DNA from: Rhizobium oryzihabitans
Lineage (GTDB): Bacteria; Pseudomonadota; Alphaproteobacteria; Rhizobiales; Rhizobiaceae
Reading direction: 5' to 3'
Length of the DNA: 64,000 nt
Assembly: GCF_010669145.1 (NCBI RefSeq)
Contig: NZ_CP048632.1
Location: 1,550,001-1,614,000, forward strand
Both the position numbers and the translations under genes were made by a program. Shown in pieces: positions 55,720 to 64,000 of the stretch. The notes below the pieces were generated by a model that was not told the origin of the DNA, ran no database searches, and saw only the letters and a list, made by a program, of their open reading frames with translations. Position 1 is the stretch's first letter, and each line of letters begins with the position of its first letter.

Positions 55720-56751
55720 TTAGCCTATCGCCGCCAGTTTGCGGCGGACCGGCGGGATTCTGTCATTTTGCTGTGCCTGACGCTTGGCTTCCCATTGAAG
55801 CGCGGTGCGAACGATGGTTTCCAGATCGTTGAAGCGCGGACGCCAGTTCAGCTCCGACTGGATGCGAGCGGAATCCGCCACCATCGTCGCAATATCACCC
55901 GCACGGCGCGGACAATGGATGATCGGGAAATCATGCCCGGATTGCCGCTGCACCGTGTGCAGCACATCCAGCACCGAATAACCCACACCATAACCGCAAT
56001 TGAGCGTTCTTGTGCCGCCACCGGCGCGCAGATGCGCCATGGCCAGCATATGTGCGTCAATCAGATCGCTGACGTGGATATAGTCGCGAACGCCCGTGCC
56101 ATCCGCGGTCGGGTAATCCGTTCCGTAAACCTCGACCTGGTCGCGTCGGCCGGTCGCGGCTTCGCACGCTACCTTGATGAGGTTCGCAACACCGGTGGGG
56201 GAAGGCCCTGCCCTGCCCTGCGGGTCAGCGCCCGCAACGTTGAAATAGCGCAGCGCCACATAGTTGAAATCATGCGCCTGCACGACATCGCGCAGCATGA
56301 TTTCGGAGGCGAGTTTCGACAGGCCGTAGGGATTTTCCGGGCTGAGGATCGCGGTTTCGGGAACCGGGCCATCAAAGGGCTGGTTGCCGTAGACGGCTGC
56401 TGTCGAGGAAAAGATGAAGTTGCGAATACCGTGGCCGACCGCTGCCGCAACGAGGGCGCGGGTCGTGCCAGTATTGTTTTCGTAATATTCGAGTGGCCGG
56501 CTGATCGATTCAGGAACGCTGACGGAGCCGGCGAAATGGAAAATGGTCTCGATCTGGTTTTCTTCGAATATCTGGCCGAGCAATGTGCGATCCGCCGCAT
56601 CGCCCAGATAGAAACGCGCCGCCGGTGCTATCGCCCAGCGCGATCCCGTCGAAAGCCGGTCGACAACAACGACCTCTTCCCCGGCGTCGAGCAGAGCCCA
56701 CACCATGTGGCTTCCAATATAACCGGCCCCACCGGTAACAAGAACAGCCAT
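55720..56751 (-). CDS. galE: UDP-glucose 4-epimerase
   Basis: NAD-dependent epimerase of 343 residues that interconverts UDP-glucose and UDP-galactose for polysaccharide synthesis. The Rossmann motif GGAGYIG is at 7-13, the catalytic pair is Tyr142/Lys146 (PYGLSK), and RDYIHVSDLIDAH follows. An orthologue of S. meliloti exoB is possible; several paralogues exist in rhizobia, so the exact name is less certain than the reaction. Confidence 0.92.
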   Translation of the reverse strand: MAVLVTGGAGYIGSHMVWALLDAGEEVVVVDRLSTGSRWAIAPAARFYLGDAADRTLLGQIFEENQIETIFHFAGSVSVPESISRPLEYYENNTGTTRALVAAAVGHGIRNFIFSSTAAVYGNQPFDGPVPETAILSPENPYGLSKLASEIMLRDVVQAHDFNYVALRYFNVAGADPQGRAGPSPTGVANLIKVACEAATGRRDQVEVYGTDYPTADGTGVRDYIHVSDLIDAHMLAMAHLRAGGGTRTLNCGYGVGYSVLDVLHTVQRQSGHDFPIIHCPRRAGDIATMVADSARIQSELNWRPRFNDLETIVRTALQWEAKRQAQQNDRIPPVRRKLAAIG

Positions 56752-57066
56752 GACATTACTTCCCTGTTTGCTTTTCTTGATCCCATCAAAGCCAATAATT
56801 CTTCATCATTGATTACTTGCACAGCGAATACGCCATCAAACCCTCAGCCCTCTGAAAAGGTGGCTTACGATTGGTTAGCGCAATAAAGTGCTTTTTATTT
56901 ATTAGATGAAAATGTTCTCATAAAAGGAACAATCAGCGCATAGCATAGAAATGCGCTCACGTCGATGGCTACGCCGTGGGGTTGTAGTTTTCGCAGCTCA
57001 TCGTGATTTCTGGGGCAGATTTGCACCTGCCGCGCAGCATGATGCGCGGCGCGGCAGGGCGAAGAT
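56752..57066. other. Intergenic region between aminotransferase and galE
   Basis: 315 bp without a gene. It holds the aminotransferase hairpin (57026-57058) and, at 56760-56940, an AT-rich stretch that should contain the leftward galE promoter. Confidence 0.5.
57026..57058 (-). terminator. Hairpin after the aminotransferase gene
   Basis: Perfect 10-bp stem CCTGCCGCGC / GCGCGGCAGG, 8 bp beyond the stop. No T-run on the minus strand. Confidence 0.5.
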
Positions 57067-58233
57067 TTACCTGCCGAGAATGTAGGACGCCAGCCGATCG
57101 GCGGCGTCTTCGATCTGTTTGGGGTTGCGCAGGAAGCAGGCGCGCAGGAACAGTTCTCCGCCTTTGCCAAAGGCGGTGCCAGGCGCGAGGCCGACGCCGG
57201 TCTTGTCGACGATATCCAGCGCCGTGGCGCGGCTGTCCGTCACGCCGTCTATCTTGAGGAAGGCATAAAGGGCGCCGTCCGGCTTCAGGGTTTCGACACG
57301 GTTCGTTGCAATCAGGGCATCGCAAAGTATGTCGCGGGAGGTCAAAGCGCGCTCATAGTTTTCGCGGACGAAACCATCACCATGATTGAGGGCGGCGACC
57401 GCGCCGCGCTGCATGAACTGCGCCACGCCGGAGGTGGAATATTGAATGAGGTTCTCGATCACCTGCCCGATGGCGGGCGGCGCCACGAGCCAGCCGACGC
57501 GCCAGCCGGTCATGGACCAGTTCTTCGAGAAGGAGTTGGCGAAGACGATCTTGTCATCCGGTTCCATGACGTCGAGGAACGACGGCGCGCGGGTGCCGGC
57601 ATAGTGATAAAGCGCATAAATCTCATCCGCCACGATCCACAGATCATGCTTGCGGGCAAGCGCCAGAACATCGCGAAGATTGTCGCGCGTCGCGGTCCAT
57701 CCGGTCGGGTTGGACGGCGTGTTGATGAACAACGCCCTGGTCTTGCCGGTGATCGCGCTTTCCAGCTTGCCGATGTCGAGATCCCAGCGGCCATCGTGAA
57801 AATCGATGCCGACAGGAACGGCCTTTGCGCCCGCCACGCCGATGGCAGCGACGATATTCGGCCAGGTCGGCGTGAGATAGACCATCTCGTCGCCCGGCGA
57901 GGTCAGCGCCTGCACGGCAAGCGCAATCGCCTGCATGCCGGAACCTGTTGCGTAAAAATGTTCAGGGGAGAGAGAGGCTGCAAAGTGACGCTCGTAATAG
58001 CTGCTGAGCGCCTGTCGCAATTCTGGAATGCCGCGTTGCCAGGTGTAGAAGGTCTCGCCATTGTTGAGCCCGTCGATGGCAGCCTTGTTGATGAAGTCGG
58101 GGCTCGGCAGATCACCTTCGCCGACCCAAAGGGGCAGAAGATTGTCCCGTCCCCGGGCATAATTCACGACCTCGACAATGCCGCTCTCGGGAGCCGCCAG
58201 AGAGCGTGCACTCAGACTGTTCAAAATGGACAT
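57067..58233 (-). CDS. Class I/II pyridoxal-phosphate aminotransferase
   Basis: Fold-type I aminotransferase of 388 residues. The PLP lysine is Lys237 in NSFSKNWSMTGWRVGW; NTPSNPTGW and VADEIYALYHY supply further cofactor contacts. The substrate is not clear; aspartate or aromatic amino acids are family options. ATG 58233 is preferred to the GTG three codons upstream because GGAG then lies at proper spacing. Confidence 0.9.
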   Translation of the reverse strand: MSILNSLSARSLAAPESGIVEVVNYARGRDNLLPLWVGEGDLPSPDFINKAAIDGLNNGETFYTWQRGIPELRQALSSYYERHFAASLSPEHFYATGSGMQAIALAVQALTSPGDEMVYLTPTWPNIVAAIGVAGAKAVPVGIDFHDGRWDLDIGKLESAITGKTRALFINTPSNPTGWTATRDNLRDVLALARKHDLWIVADEIYALYHYAGTRAPSFLDVMEPDDKIVFANSFSKNWSMTGWRVGWLVAPPAIGQVIENLIQYSTSGVAQFMQRGAVAALNHGDGFVRENYERALTSRDILCDALIATNRVETLKPDGALYAFLKIDGVTDSRATALDIVDKTGVGLAPGTAFGKGGELFLRACFLRNPKQIEDAADRLASYILGR

Positions 58234-58325
58234 TAAAGACACTCCGTTTGGTGTCTTCTTATCCCATGGAGCAGCCGATATGCATGATATTCCGTGAGGC
58301 GGTCATGGATTTTCTTTATGGATCG

Positions 58326-58376
58326 ATCCCCGGCCGGAGATCGCCGCCCACATGGGCCGGCAATCAGGCCGGGGAT
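58326..58376 (-). terminator. Large hairpin after mscL
   Basis: Perfect 10-bp outer stem ATCCCCGGCC / GGCCGGGGAT with a second, imperfect inner stem (GATCGCCGCCC / GGGCCGGCAATC). It follows the mscL stop by 10 bp. No T-run. Confidence 0.5.
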
Positions 58377-58386
58377 ACTTCCGATT

Positions 58387-58815
58387 TTAACGCGTCTTGA
58401 GCAGATCGCGGATTTCGGTGAGAAGCTTGACGTCTTCCGGCGGCGGCGCTGCTTCCGCCTTCTCCTCGACCTTCTTGGTCTCGACCGAGGCCCGCAGCTT
58501 GTTGACGCCCTTGACCATCAGGAAAATGATCCAGGCCAGAATGAGGAAGTTGATAAGAACCGTGAGAAAGTTGCCATAGGCGAAAACGGCGCCCTGATCG
58601 CGGGCGGCGGCGAGCGAGGGGGCGGTGACGCTGGAACTCAGCGGCAGGAAGTAGTTCGAGAAGTCGAAGCCGCCGAAAATCGCGCCGACGATCGGCATGA
58701 TGAGATCGTTGACGACGGAATCTACGATCTTGCTGAAAGCCGCTCCGATGATCACACCCACGGCCAGATCCATGACATTGCCGCGGGCAATGAAGGTTTT
58801 AAATTCATTAAGCAT
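58387..58815 (-). CDS. mscL: Large-conductance mechanosensitive channel MscL
   Basis: Osmotic emergency valve of 142 residues with two membrane helices. The first carries [20 protein letters not shown], the second [20 protein letters not shown], and a charged C-terminal bundle follows. Full length. Confidence 0.97.
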   Translation of the reverse strand: MLNEFKTFIARGNVMDLAVGVIIGAAFSKIVDSVVNDLIMPIVGAIFGGFDFSNYFLPLSSSVTAPSLAAARDQGAVFAYGNFLTVLINFLILAWIIFLMVKGVNKLRASVETKKVEEKAEAAPPPEDVKLLTEIRDLLKTR

Positions 58816-58958
58816 TCAGTTGTCCCTCTCTCCTGCTTCGCGAGCTGAAGCTATGTGACTGTCCCTACACGCTCAACCATATAGCTTCCTTACCCCATTT
58901 GGAATTCGTCAAGATTGCATTTATTAGCTTTTTTGTACGCCAGCACCCTGTTTCTGCG

Positions 58959-59004
58959 CATTTTCCGGGCATAAAACCGCTACACGCTTTTAGTGGGAAA
59001 TGCT
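58959..59004. repeat. Short palindromic repeat, family 2, copy 2
   Basis: A 46-bp element with GCATTTTCC / GGGAAATGC ends around GGGCATAAAACCGCT, related to the copy at 26655-26698. It sits about 95 bp upstream of the kinase gene, inside its probable leader. Confidence 0.65.
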
Positions 59005-59098
59005 CTCATCTTGAACTTTATGATCAGACCGCACTCATTCTCAACGGCCCGGAATTCGCCTATGCTCCTCTTCGGGAATTCCGGCATGGGGAGGATGC

Positions 59099-62000
59099 GT
59101 GCTTCCTGGGTGGATCATATTCGGTTCGGCCTTCGCTTATGTCCTGCTGCTGTTTGCGGTTGCAAGCTACGGGGACAGGAACAGCCGCAAAAGAAACGCC
59201 CCGAAAAAAGGGCGACCGTTCGTCTATGCGCTGAGCCTGGCGATCTACTGTACCTCATGGACCTATTTCGGCGGCGTCGGGCTTGCCGCCGACAGGGGGC
59301 TGGAATTTCTTGGCATCTATACCGGGCCGATCCTCGCCTTCACCATCGGCATGCCGATCATTCGCCGCATCGTTGAGCTGGCCAAAACGGAAAAGCTGAC
59401 ATCGGTTGCGGATTTCATCGCCGCCCGTTACGGCAAGAACTCCACTGTGGCGATGATCGTCGCCATCATCGCGCTTGTCGGCGCCATTCCCTATATCGCG
59501 CTGCAGCTGAAAGCCGTCTCCAATTCAGTGGCGACGATGGTCGATCCCGGCGATTACGGCATTGGCAGCGGCAATCTCTATTTCCTCGATCTGCCGCTGG
59601 TCGTCACCATCGTCATGGCGGGCTTCGCCGTCATGTTCGGCACCCGCCACACCGATGCCACCGAACATCAGGACGGCCTCATTCTGGCGATTTCGATGGA
59701 ATCGCTCGTCAAGCTGGTCGCCATGTGCACGGTCGGCTTTTACGTCCTGTTCGTTCTCTTCGACGGTCCCTCGCATTTATGGCAGCTCGCCTCCGGCAAT
59801 GAACAGGCCATGAAGGCCATATCCTACCATACGCCCATCAGCCGCTGGATCGTGATGACCCTGCTTTCCGGCTTCGCCATCATCCTTCTGCCGCGTCAGT
59901 TCCACGTCACCGTGGTGGAAAACCGCACGCCGGAAGAGCTGCGCATGGCGGGGTTCCTGCTGCCGCTCTACCTCATTGCCATCAACATCTTCGTTCTGCC
60001 GATCGCGCTTGCCGGCATTCTGACGCTCGGCGCAAATGGCGATGCCGATCTTTACGTCTTGCAACTGCCGCTCGCCCATCAGATGCCGGTCGTGTCGCTG
60101 ATCACCTTCATCGGCGGGTTTTCGGCGGCGACAGCAATGGTAATCGTCGCCTCTGTCGCGCTGTCGATCATGATCTCCAACGACATCGTCATGCCGATCT
60201 TTCTGCGGCAGAAACTGTTGAACCGTTCACCGCACCGGGACAACTTCGCCAAAACGCTTTTGAACATCCGCAGGACGGCGATCTTTGCGGTGATGCTTCT
60301 CGGATACGGTTATTACCGCGCCGCCGACAGCGCCACGGGACTCGCCTCCATCGGCCTTCTGGCCTTCGCCGCCATCGCCCAGATGGCGCCTGCCCTCTTC
60401 GGCGGCCTGTTCTGGCGGCGGGCCAATGCGCGCGGCGCGATTGCGGGTCTCAGCTCGGGCTTTTTTGTCTGGGCCTATCTGCTGTTTTTGCCAAGCTTCG
60501 GCGGGCCTGACAATTCCGAGGTCGCGGCGAACATTCTCGGCTTCCTGTTTTCCGGAAGTACGGTCTTCAACGGTCCGGAGGCAGACCCATTCGTGAATGC
60601 GGTCATTCTCAGCCTGCTCGTCAACAGTCTGGCCTTTGTACTGGGCTCGCTCTCGCGCAATCCACGGCCGGTGGAGCGCATCCAGTCCGGCATCTTCGTC
60701 AAGCGCCATTCGAAATCGCAATTTGCCACGCGCGGCTGGAAAACCCGCGTCAGCGTCGGCGATCTCAAAAGCGCGATCGCCCGTTATCTCGGCGAAGAGC
60801 GCATGCTGCGCTCCCTGGCGACCTATGAAAAGACGGCGGGCAGGAAGCTCAATGACGACCAGCCGGCGGATATGGCGCTCATCCATTTTTCCGAACAATT
60901 GCTCGGCAGCGCCATCGGCTCTTCCTCCGCCCGTCTTGTGCTGTCCATCATTCTCCAGAAGGCGGAGGATACCAGCGCAGACACCGCCTGGCTGCTGGAT
61001 CAGGCAAGCGAAGCCCTGCAATATAATCAGGACATGCTGCAGACGGCGCTTGCGCAGATGGATCAGGGCATCGCCGTTTTCGATAGTTCGCAGCAGCTGA
61101 CGATCTGGAACCGGCGCTTCCGCACCCTTCTGGATTTGCCCGAGCAGTTCGGTCAGGTGGGCGTGCCGCTCACGGATATCGTCGCCATGCTGCAGGAACG
61201 CGGTGACATGCCGGCCGGCGATACGAATGAGCTTATTACCAGCTTCCTCACCATGGACCTGCCCTTTTCGCTGGTGCTTGCGGGCGGCGAGCGGATTATC
61301 GAGGTGCGTTCCAACACCATGCCTGACAAGGGCATCGTCGCCACATTCACCGACATCACGCAGCGGGTGGCGAGCGACCAGGCACTGAAACAGGCCAATG
61401 AAACGCTGGAGCAGCGCGTGGCGGAACGCACCGTGGAGCTTACCCGCGTCAACCGCGAACTGGCGGAGGCGAGAGCATCTGCCGATGAAGCGAATATCGG
61501 CAAGACACGCTTTTTCGCCGCTGCCGGTCACGATATCCTCCAGCCGCTGAATGCAGCGCGCCTCTATTCCTCCTCGCTTGTCGAGCGGCTTGGCGCATCG
61601 GGGGAAAGCGATCTCGTGCAGAATATCGATTCAGCGCTCGAATCGGTCGAGACCATTCTCGGCGCAGTGCTCGACATTTCCCGCCTCGACACGGGGTCGA
61701 TGAAGGCGCGCATGACATCGGTGCCGCTGAATGAGCTGCTGAAACGAATCGAGACCGATTTTGCGCCTATGGCGCAGGAGAAGAACCTCGATCTGGTGGT
61801 CATGCCCACGTCGCTGACGGTGCGCTCGGACCCCAATCTCCTGCGCCGGCTGATACAGAATCTGGTCTCGAATGCCATCAAATATACGCTGACGGGTAAG
61901 GTCGTCGTCGGGGCGCGTCGTCGGGGCGGCGAGGTCGTCATTCAGGTGACGGATTCCGGCATCGGCATACCGGCGTCCAAATTCCGTACGGTCTTCAAGG

Positions 62001-62608
62001 AATTCGCCCGTCTGGACGAAGGTGCGAAAACGGCGTCCGGTCTCGGGCTCGGCCTTTCCATCGTCGATCGGTTGTCGCGCATGCTGCACCATCCGGTGCA
62101 GCTCATTTCAACGCCCGGAAAGGGCACGACATTCCGCATCCACCTGCCGCGCGAGGCGGACCGGATCGCACCCGCGAAAGCCGGTGGTGCAATCGTCAAT
62201 CCGGCGGCGAGCGATCGCCTTCACGGTATCAGGGTCCTGTGCATCGACAACGAGCCGAAAATCCTTGAGGGCATGACCCTCCTGCTCTCGGGCTGGGGCT
62301 GCGAGGTGTTACCCGCAGGCTCCGTTGCGGCACTGGAGGAACCCTTCCTGACCCTGACCGCAGCACCTGACGTTATCGTCGCCGATTACCATCTGGACGA
62401 TGGCGACGGCATCAGCGCCATCCGCTTCATCAGGACTTTTTACGGCAAGGCGATCCCTGCCCTGCTTTTGACGGCAGACCGCAGCCCGGAAGTGCGAAGC
62501 GATGCGGAGAAATACGGGATTTCCGTCCAGCACAAGCCGGTCAAGCCGGCTGCCCTGCGCGCCTATATCAACCAGATATCCAGCACGGCCCGCGCGGCGG
62601 CGGAATGA
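59099..62608 (+). CDS. Transporter-like hybrid sensor histidine kinase/response regulator
   Basis: Membrane sensor of 1169 residues. Residues ~1-500 form a sodium-solute-symporter-like domain with about a dozen membrane segments (FVYALSLAIYCTSWTYFGGV, LGIYTGPILAFTIGMPIIRR). A PAS-like part (~650-750) and a coiled coil follow, then the HisKA domain with His811 (AAAGHDILQPLNAARLY), the ATPase domain (NLVSNAIKYT, SGLGLGLSIVDRLSR) and a receiver with Asp1096 (VIVADYHLDDGDG). The GTG start has GGGGAGG upstream. Related kinases sense small organic acids or carbon state; ligand and target regulator are unknown, and no partner regulator lies beside it. Confidence 0.92.
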   Translation: MLPGWIIFGSAFAYVLLLFAVASYGDRNSRKRNAPKKGRPFVYALSLAIYCTSWTYFGGVGLAADRGLEFLGIYTGPILAFTIGMPIIRRIVELAKTEKLTSVADFIAARYGKNSTVAMIVAIIALVGAIPYIALQLKAVSNSVATMVDPGDYGIGSGNLYFLDLPLVVTIVMAGFAVMFGTRHTDATEHQDGLILAISMESLVKLVAMCTVGFYVLFVLFDGPSHLWQLASGNEQAMKAISYHTPISRWIVMTLLSGFAIILLPRQFHVTVVENRTPEELRMAGFLLPLYLIAINIFVLPIALAGILTLGANGDADLYVLQLPLAHQMPVVSLITFIGGFSAATAMVIVASVALSIMISNDIVMPIFLRQKLLNRSPHRDNFAKTLLNIRRTAIFAVMLLGYGYYRAADSATGLASIGLLAFAAIAQMAPALFGGLFWRRANARGAIAGLSSGFFVWAYLLFLPSFGGPDNSEVAANILGFLFSGSTVFNGPEADPFVNAVILSLLVNSLAFVLGSLSRNPRPVERIQSGIFVKRHSKSQFATRGWKTRVSVGDLKSAIARYLGEERMLRSLATYEKTAGRKLNDDQPADMALIHFSEQLLGSAIGSSSARLVLSIILQKAEDTSADTAWLLDQASEALQYNQDMLQTALAQMDQGIAVFDSSQQLTIWNRRFRTLLDLPEQFGQVGVPLTDIVAMLQERGDMPAGDTNELITSFLTMDLPFSLVLAGGERIIEVRSNTMPDKGIVATFTDITQRVASDQALKQANETLEQRVAERTVELTRVNRELAEARASADEANIGKTRFFAAAGHDILQPLNAARLYSSSLVERLGASGESDLVQNIDSALESVETILGAVLDISRLDTGSMKARMTSVPLNELLKRIETDFAPMAQEKNLDLVVMPTSLTVRSDPNLLRRLIQNLVSNAIKYTLTGKVVVGARRRGGEVVIQVTDSGIGIPASKFRTVFKEFARLDEGAKTASGLGLGLSIVDRLSRMLHHPVQLISTPGKGTTFRIHLPREADRIAPAKAGGAIVNPAASDRLHGIRVLCIDNEPKILEGMTLLLSGWGCEVLPAGSVAALEEPFLTLTAAPDVIVADYHLDDGDGISAIRFIRTFYGKAIPALLLTADRSPEVRSDAEKYGISVQHKPVKPAALRAYINQISSTARAAAE

Positions 62609-62721
62609 AAAACTCCCAGACCTTGCGATCCGGGCGGTGTCGGTTTTCTAGAGTACGTCCAGTTTAAACGGAATCCACGGTACACGACACAAAGGTTTGT
62701 CTGTTAGCGCAGCCCCACCCT

Positions 62722-62838
62722 CCTCATTCCTGTGCCTGTCACAGGAATCCAGTCAACGCGCGTCTGCGCGTTGGGAAAAGTCTTTTCAGCCCAAGGACTT
62801 GGGCTGGCTGGATCCCTGTGACAAGCACAGGGATGAGG
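62722..62838. repeat. Mosaic palindromic repeat, RIME-like, copy 2
   Basis: A 117-bp element with nearly perfect 31-bp inverted arms (left begins CCTCATTCCTGTGCCTGTCA) and the same core as copy 1 (GCCCAAGGACTTGGGCTGG). The arms differ in sequence from copy 1, yet remain self-complementary. It lies between the convergent kinase and chemoreceptor genes. Confidence 0.85.
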
Positions 62839-62906
62839 GGCGAAGAGAACGCCGCGGACGAAAGCAAGCTTCGAGCCTGCCGCACTGTATGCTCCGAATG
62901 CACCCG

Positions 62907-64000
62907 TCAGGCCGCGCGGCTCAATCGATCCCTGCCAGTCGCAGAGCCCTGCTCCATCTGGAACCGCTGAACCAGATCGAGCAGCGCCTCCACCTCGCCG
63001 GACAGTACCCTGCTCGCTGCGCTTGACTGTTCGGCAAGGGCTGCGTTCTGCTGGGTCATCTGATCCATCTGGTTGACGGAGCTGTTGACGTTGTGGAGTG
63101 CCGAGGACTGATCCTGCGTTGCCGTCGCAATGGTTTCAACGTGCTGGCTGACGGTGACGATCTGCCGGCTGATGGCGGAAAGTACGGTGCCTGCCTCCTG
63201 AACCAGCTTCGATCCCGAGTTGACCTCCTGTGTCGACTGGTTGATGAGCTGCTTGATCTCACGCGCCGCATCGGCAGAGCGTTGTGCCAGCTCGCGCACT
63301 TCCTGCGCCACGACCGCAAAACCCTTGCCCGCTTCACCCGCACGCGCCGCCTCGATGCCGGCATTCAGCGCGAGAAGGTTGGTCTGGAAGGCGATGTCGT
63401 CAATGACCTCAATGATCTGCTCGATCTTGCGTGAGGCGTCTTCAATGCGGCCCATGGCGTCAACGGCATTGCTGACGACCGAACCGGAACTGTCGGCGCT
63501 CTGCTTGGTAACGCGAACGGCCTCATTGGCCTCCCGCGCACGCTCGGCCGAGGATCTGACAGTCACCGTGATCTCGTCGACGGCGGCGGCGGTCTCTTCC
63601 AGAGAGGCTGCCTGGTTTTCGGTGCGCTTCGACAGATCGACCGACGATTGCTCGATTTCAAAGCCGCTGTGCTGGATGATGAGCGTGCGCTCGCGGATTT
63701 GGCCCAGCGCATCGCGCAGGTTGAGAAGGGATTCGTTGAAATCCGTGCGCAGCCGGTCCAGACGGCCGGCAAACGGCGTTTCGATCGTGCGGCTCAGATC
63801 ACCGCGCGAAAGCCTGCCAAGTCCGGAGGCGATCTCCCCGACCGCAAATTCGATCTGGCCGTCCAGCTCCTGCTTCTCGGTATCGTTGCGGTGACGTTCC
63901 GATTCCGCCATTGAGCGTTCCTCGGCACTTTTCCCCTCGATCGCGAGCTTCTCAAGCGCATTCTCGCGGAATATCACAAGAGCGCGGGCAATGTTGCCGA
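62907..64000 (-). CDS. Methyl-accepting chemotaxis protein (partial, 5' end cut by window edge)
   Basis: The C-terminal 364 codons of a chemoreceptor. The frame enters from the right edge with GNIARALVIFRENA, the end of a HAMP domain, so the GTG at 63977 is not a real start. A second HAMP-like stretch follows (RLSRGDLSRTIETPFAGRLD), then the signalling domain with the hairpin tip IAFQTNLLALNAGIEAARAG and EAGKGFAVVAQEVRELAQRS. The sensor and membrane part lie outside the window. It would act through CheA/CheW on the flagellar motor. Confidence 0.95.
   Translation of the reverse strand, partial: GNIARALVIFRENALEKLAIEGKSAEERSMAESERHRNDTEKQELDGQIEFAVGEIASGLGRLSRGDLSRTIETPFAGRLDRLRTDFNESLLNLRDALGQIRERTLIIQHSGFEIEQSSVDLSKRTENQAASLEETAAAVDEITVTVRSSAERAREANEAVRVTKQSADSSGSVVSNAVDAMGRIEDASRKIEQIIEVIDDIAFQTNLLALNAGIEAARAGEAGKGFAVVAQEVRELAQRSADAAREIKQLINQSTQEVNSGSKLVQEAGTVLSAISRQIVTVSQHVETIATATQDQSSALHNVNSSVNQMDQMTQQNAALAEQSSAASRVLSGEVEALLDLVQRFQMEQGSATGRDRLSRAA

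Noticed and set aside
62907..63977. Chemoreceptor read as a complete gene starting at GTG 63977.
   Set aside because: The frame continues to the window edge and encodes the end of a HAMP domain, so the gene is cut, not short.
1..64000. CRISPR arrays, phage, transposon or toxin-antitoxin defence systems.
   Set aside because: No regularly spaced repeats and no integrase, transposase or recognised toxin were seen on either strand.

Overview
The window is chromosomal DNA of a rhizobial alphaproteobacterium, most likely a member of the Agrobacterium tumefaciens/Rhizobium group. This rests on gene content and order that I recognise: an aglEFGA alpha-glucoside transport operon with a divergent LacI-type regulator; a large flagellar/motility island with the rhizobial genes motC, motE, fliK (motD), flaF, flbT and the OmpR-like master regulator ftcR (rem); four flagellin genes with flaA, flaB and flaC in tandem and flaD apart; and a murA-hisD-infA-maf-yacG housekeeping block. 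All identifications come from reading the sequence; no database search was run. Layout: 1-5943 is alpha-glucoside uptake and hydrolysis (aglA cut by the left edge, aglG, aglF, aglE leftward, aglR rightward) with two identical AglR-type operators in the divergent promoter. 5944-9705 holds a mosaic palindromic repeat, folD, a Wzz/GumC-like chain-length protein without a kinase domain and a divergent WecG/TagA-like glycosyltransferase. 9909-20454 is a long leftward operon flgE-flgK-flgL-flaF-flbT-flgD-fliQ-flhA-fliR-fliJ-like-flgJ-like-flgN-like-FliL-like, preceded by ftcR. 21512-26584 is a leftward, translationally coupled operon FliH-like-motB-motC-fliK-lytic transglycosylase. flaD follows at 26893-28185. 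28492-33646 is motA-fliM-fliN-fliG-flhB plus one unknown gene (leftward). From a divergent promoter at 33647-33831, 33832-37332 runs rightward (DUF1217-like, flgF, fliI, unknown), then flgB-flgC-fliE-flgG-flgA-flgI-motE-flgH-fliL-fliP (37587-43686), then flaA, flaB, flaC, each with its own leader and terminator. 48631-55690 is tRNA-Thr, a small basic protein, murA, a DUF2948-like gene, hisD, a UPF0262-like gene, a low-molecular-weight phosphatase, infA, maf, yacG and an unknown membrane-anchored protein. 55720-64000 is galE, an aminotransferase, mscL, a large transporter-like hybrid histidine kinase and a methyl-accepting chemotaxis protein cut by the right edge. How the genes work together: the island encodes the export gate (FlhA, FlhB, FliP, FliQ, FliR), export ATPase (FliI) with FliH- and FliJ-like partners, switch (FliG, FliM, FliN), stator and periplasmic motor proteins (MotA-C, MotE), rod (FlgB, C, F, G, FliE), P and L rings (FlgI, FlgH), hook and junction (FlgE, D, K, L, FliK), flagellins and regulators (FtcR, FlbT, FlaF). 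The most notable signals are (i) a shared mRNA leader of flaA, flaB and flaC in which a hairpin is followed by a block complementary to the Shine-Dalgarno sequence, with the pairing kept although both sides differ between genes; (ii) three single-base losses at G/C runs that break flgJ-like, flgL and motC, which look like sequencing or assembly errors; (iii) near-identical central parts of flaA and flaB; and (iv) two copies each of two palindromic repeat families.
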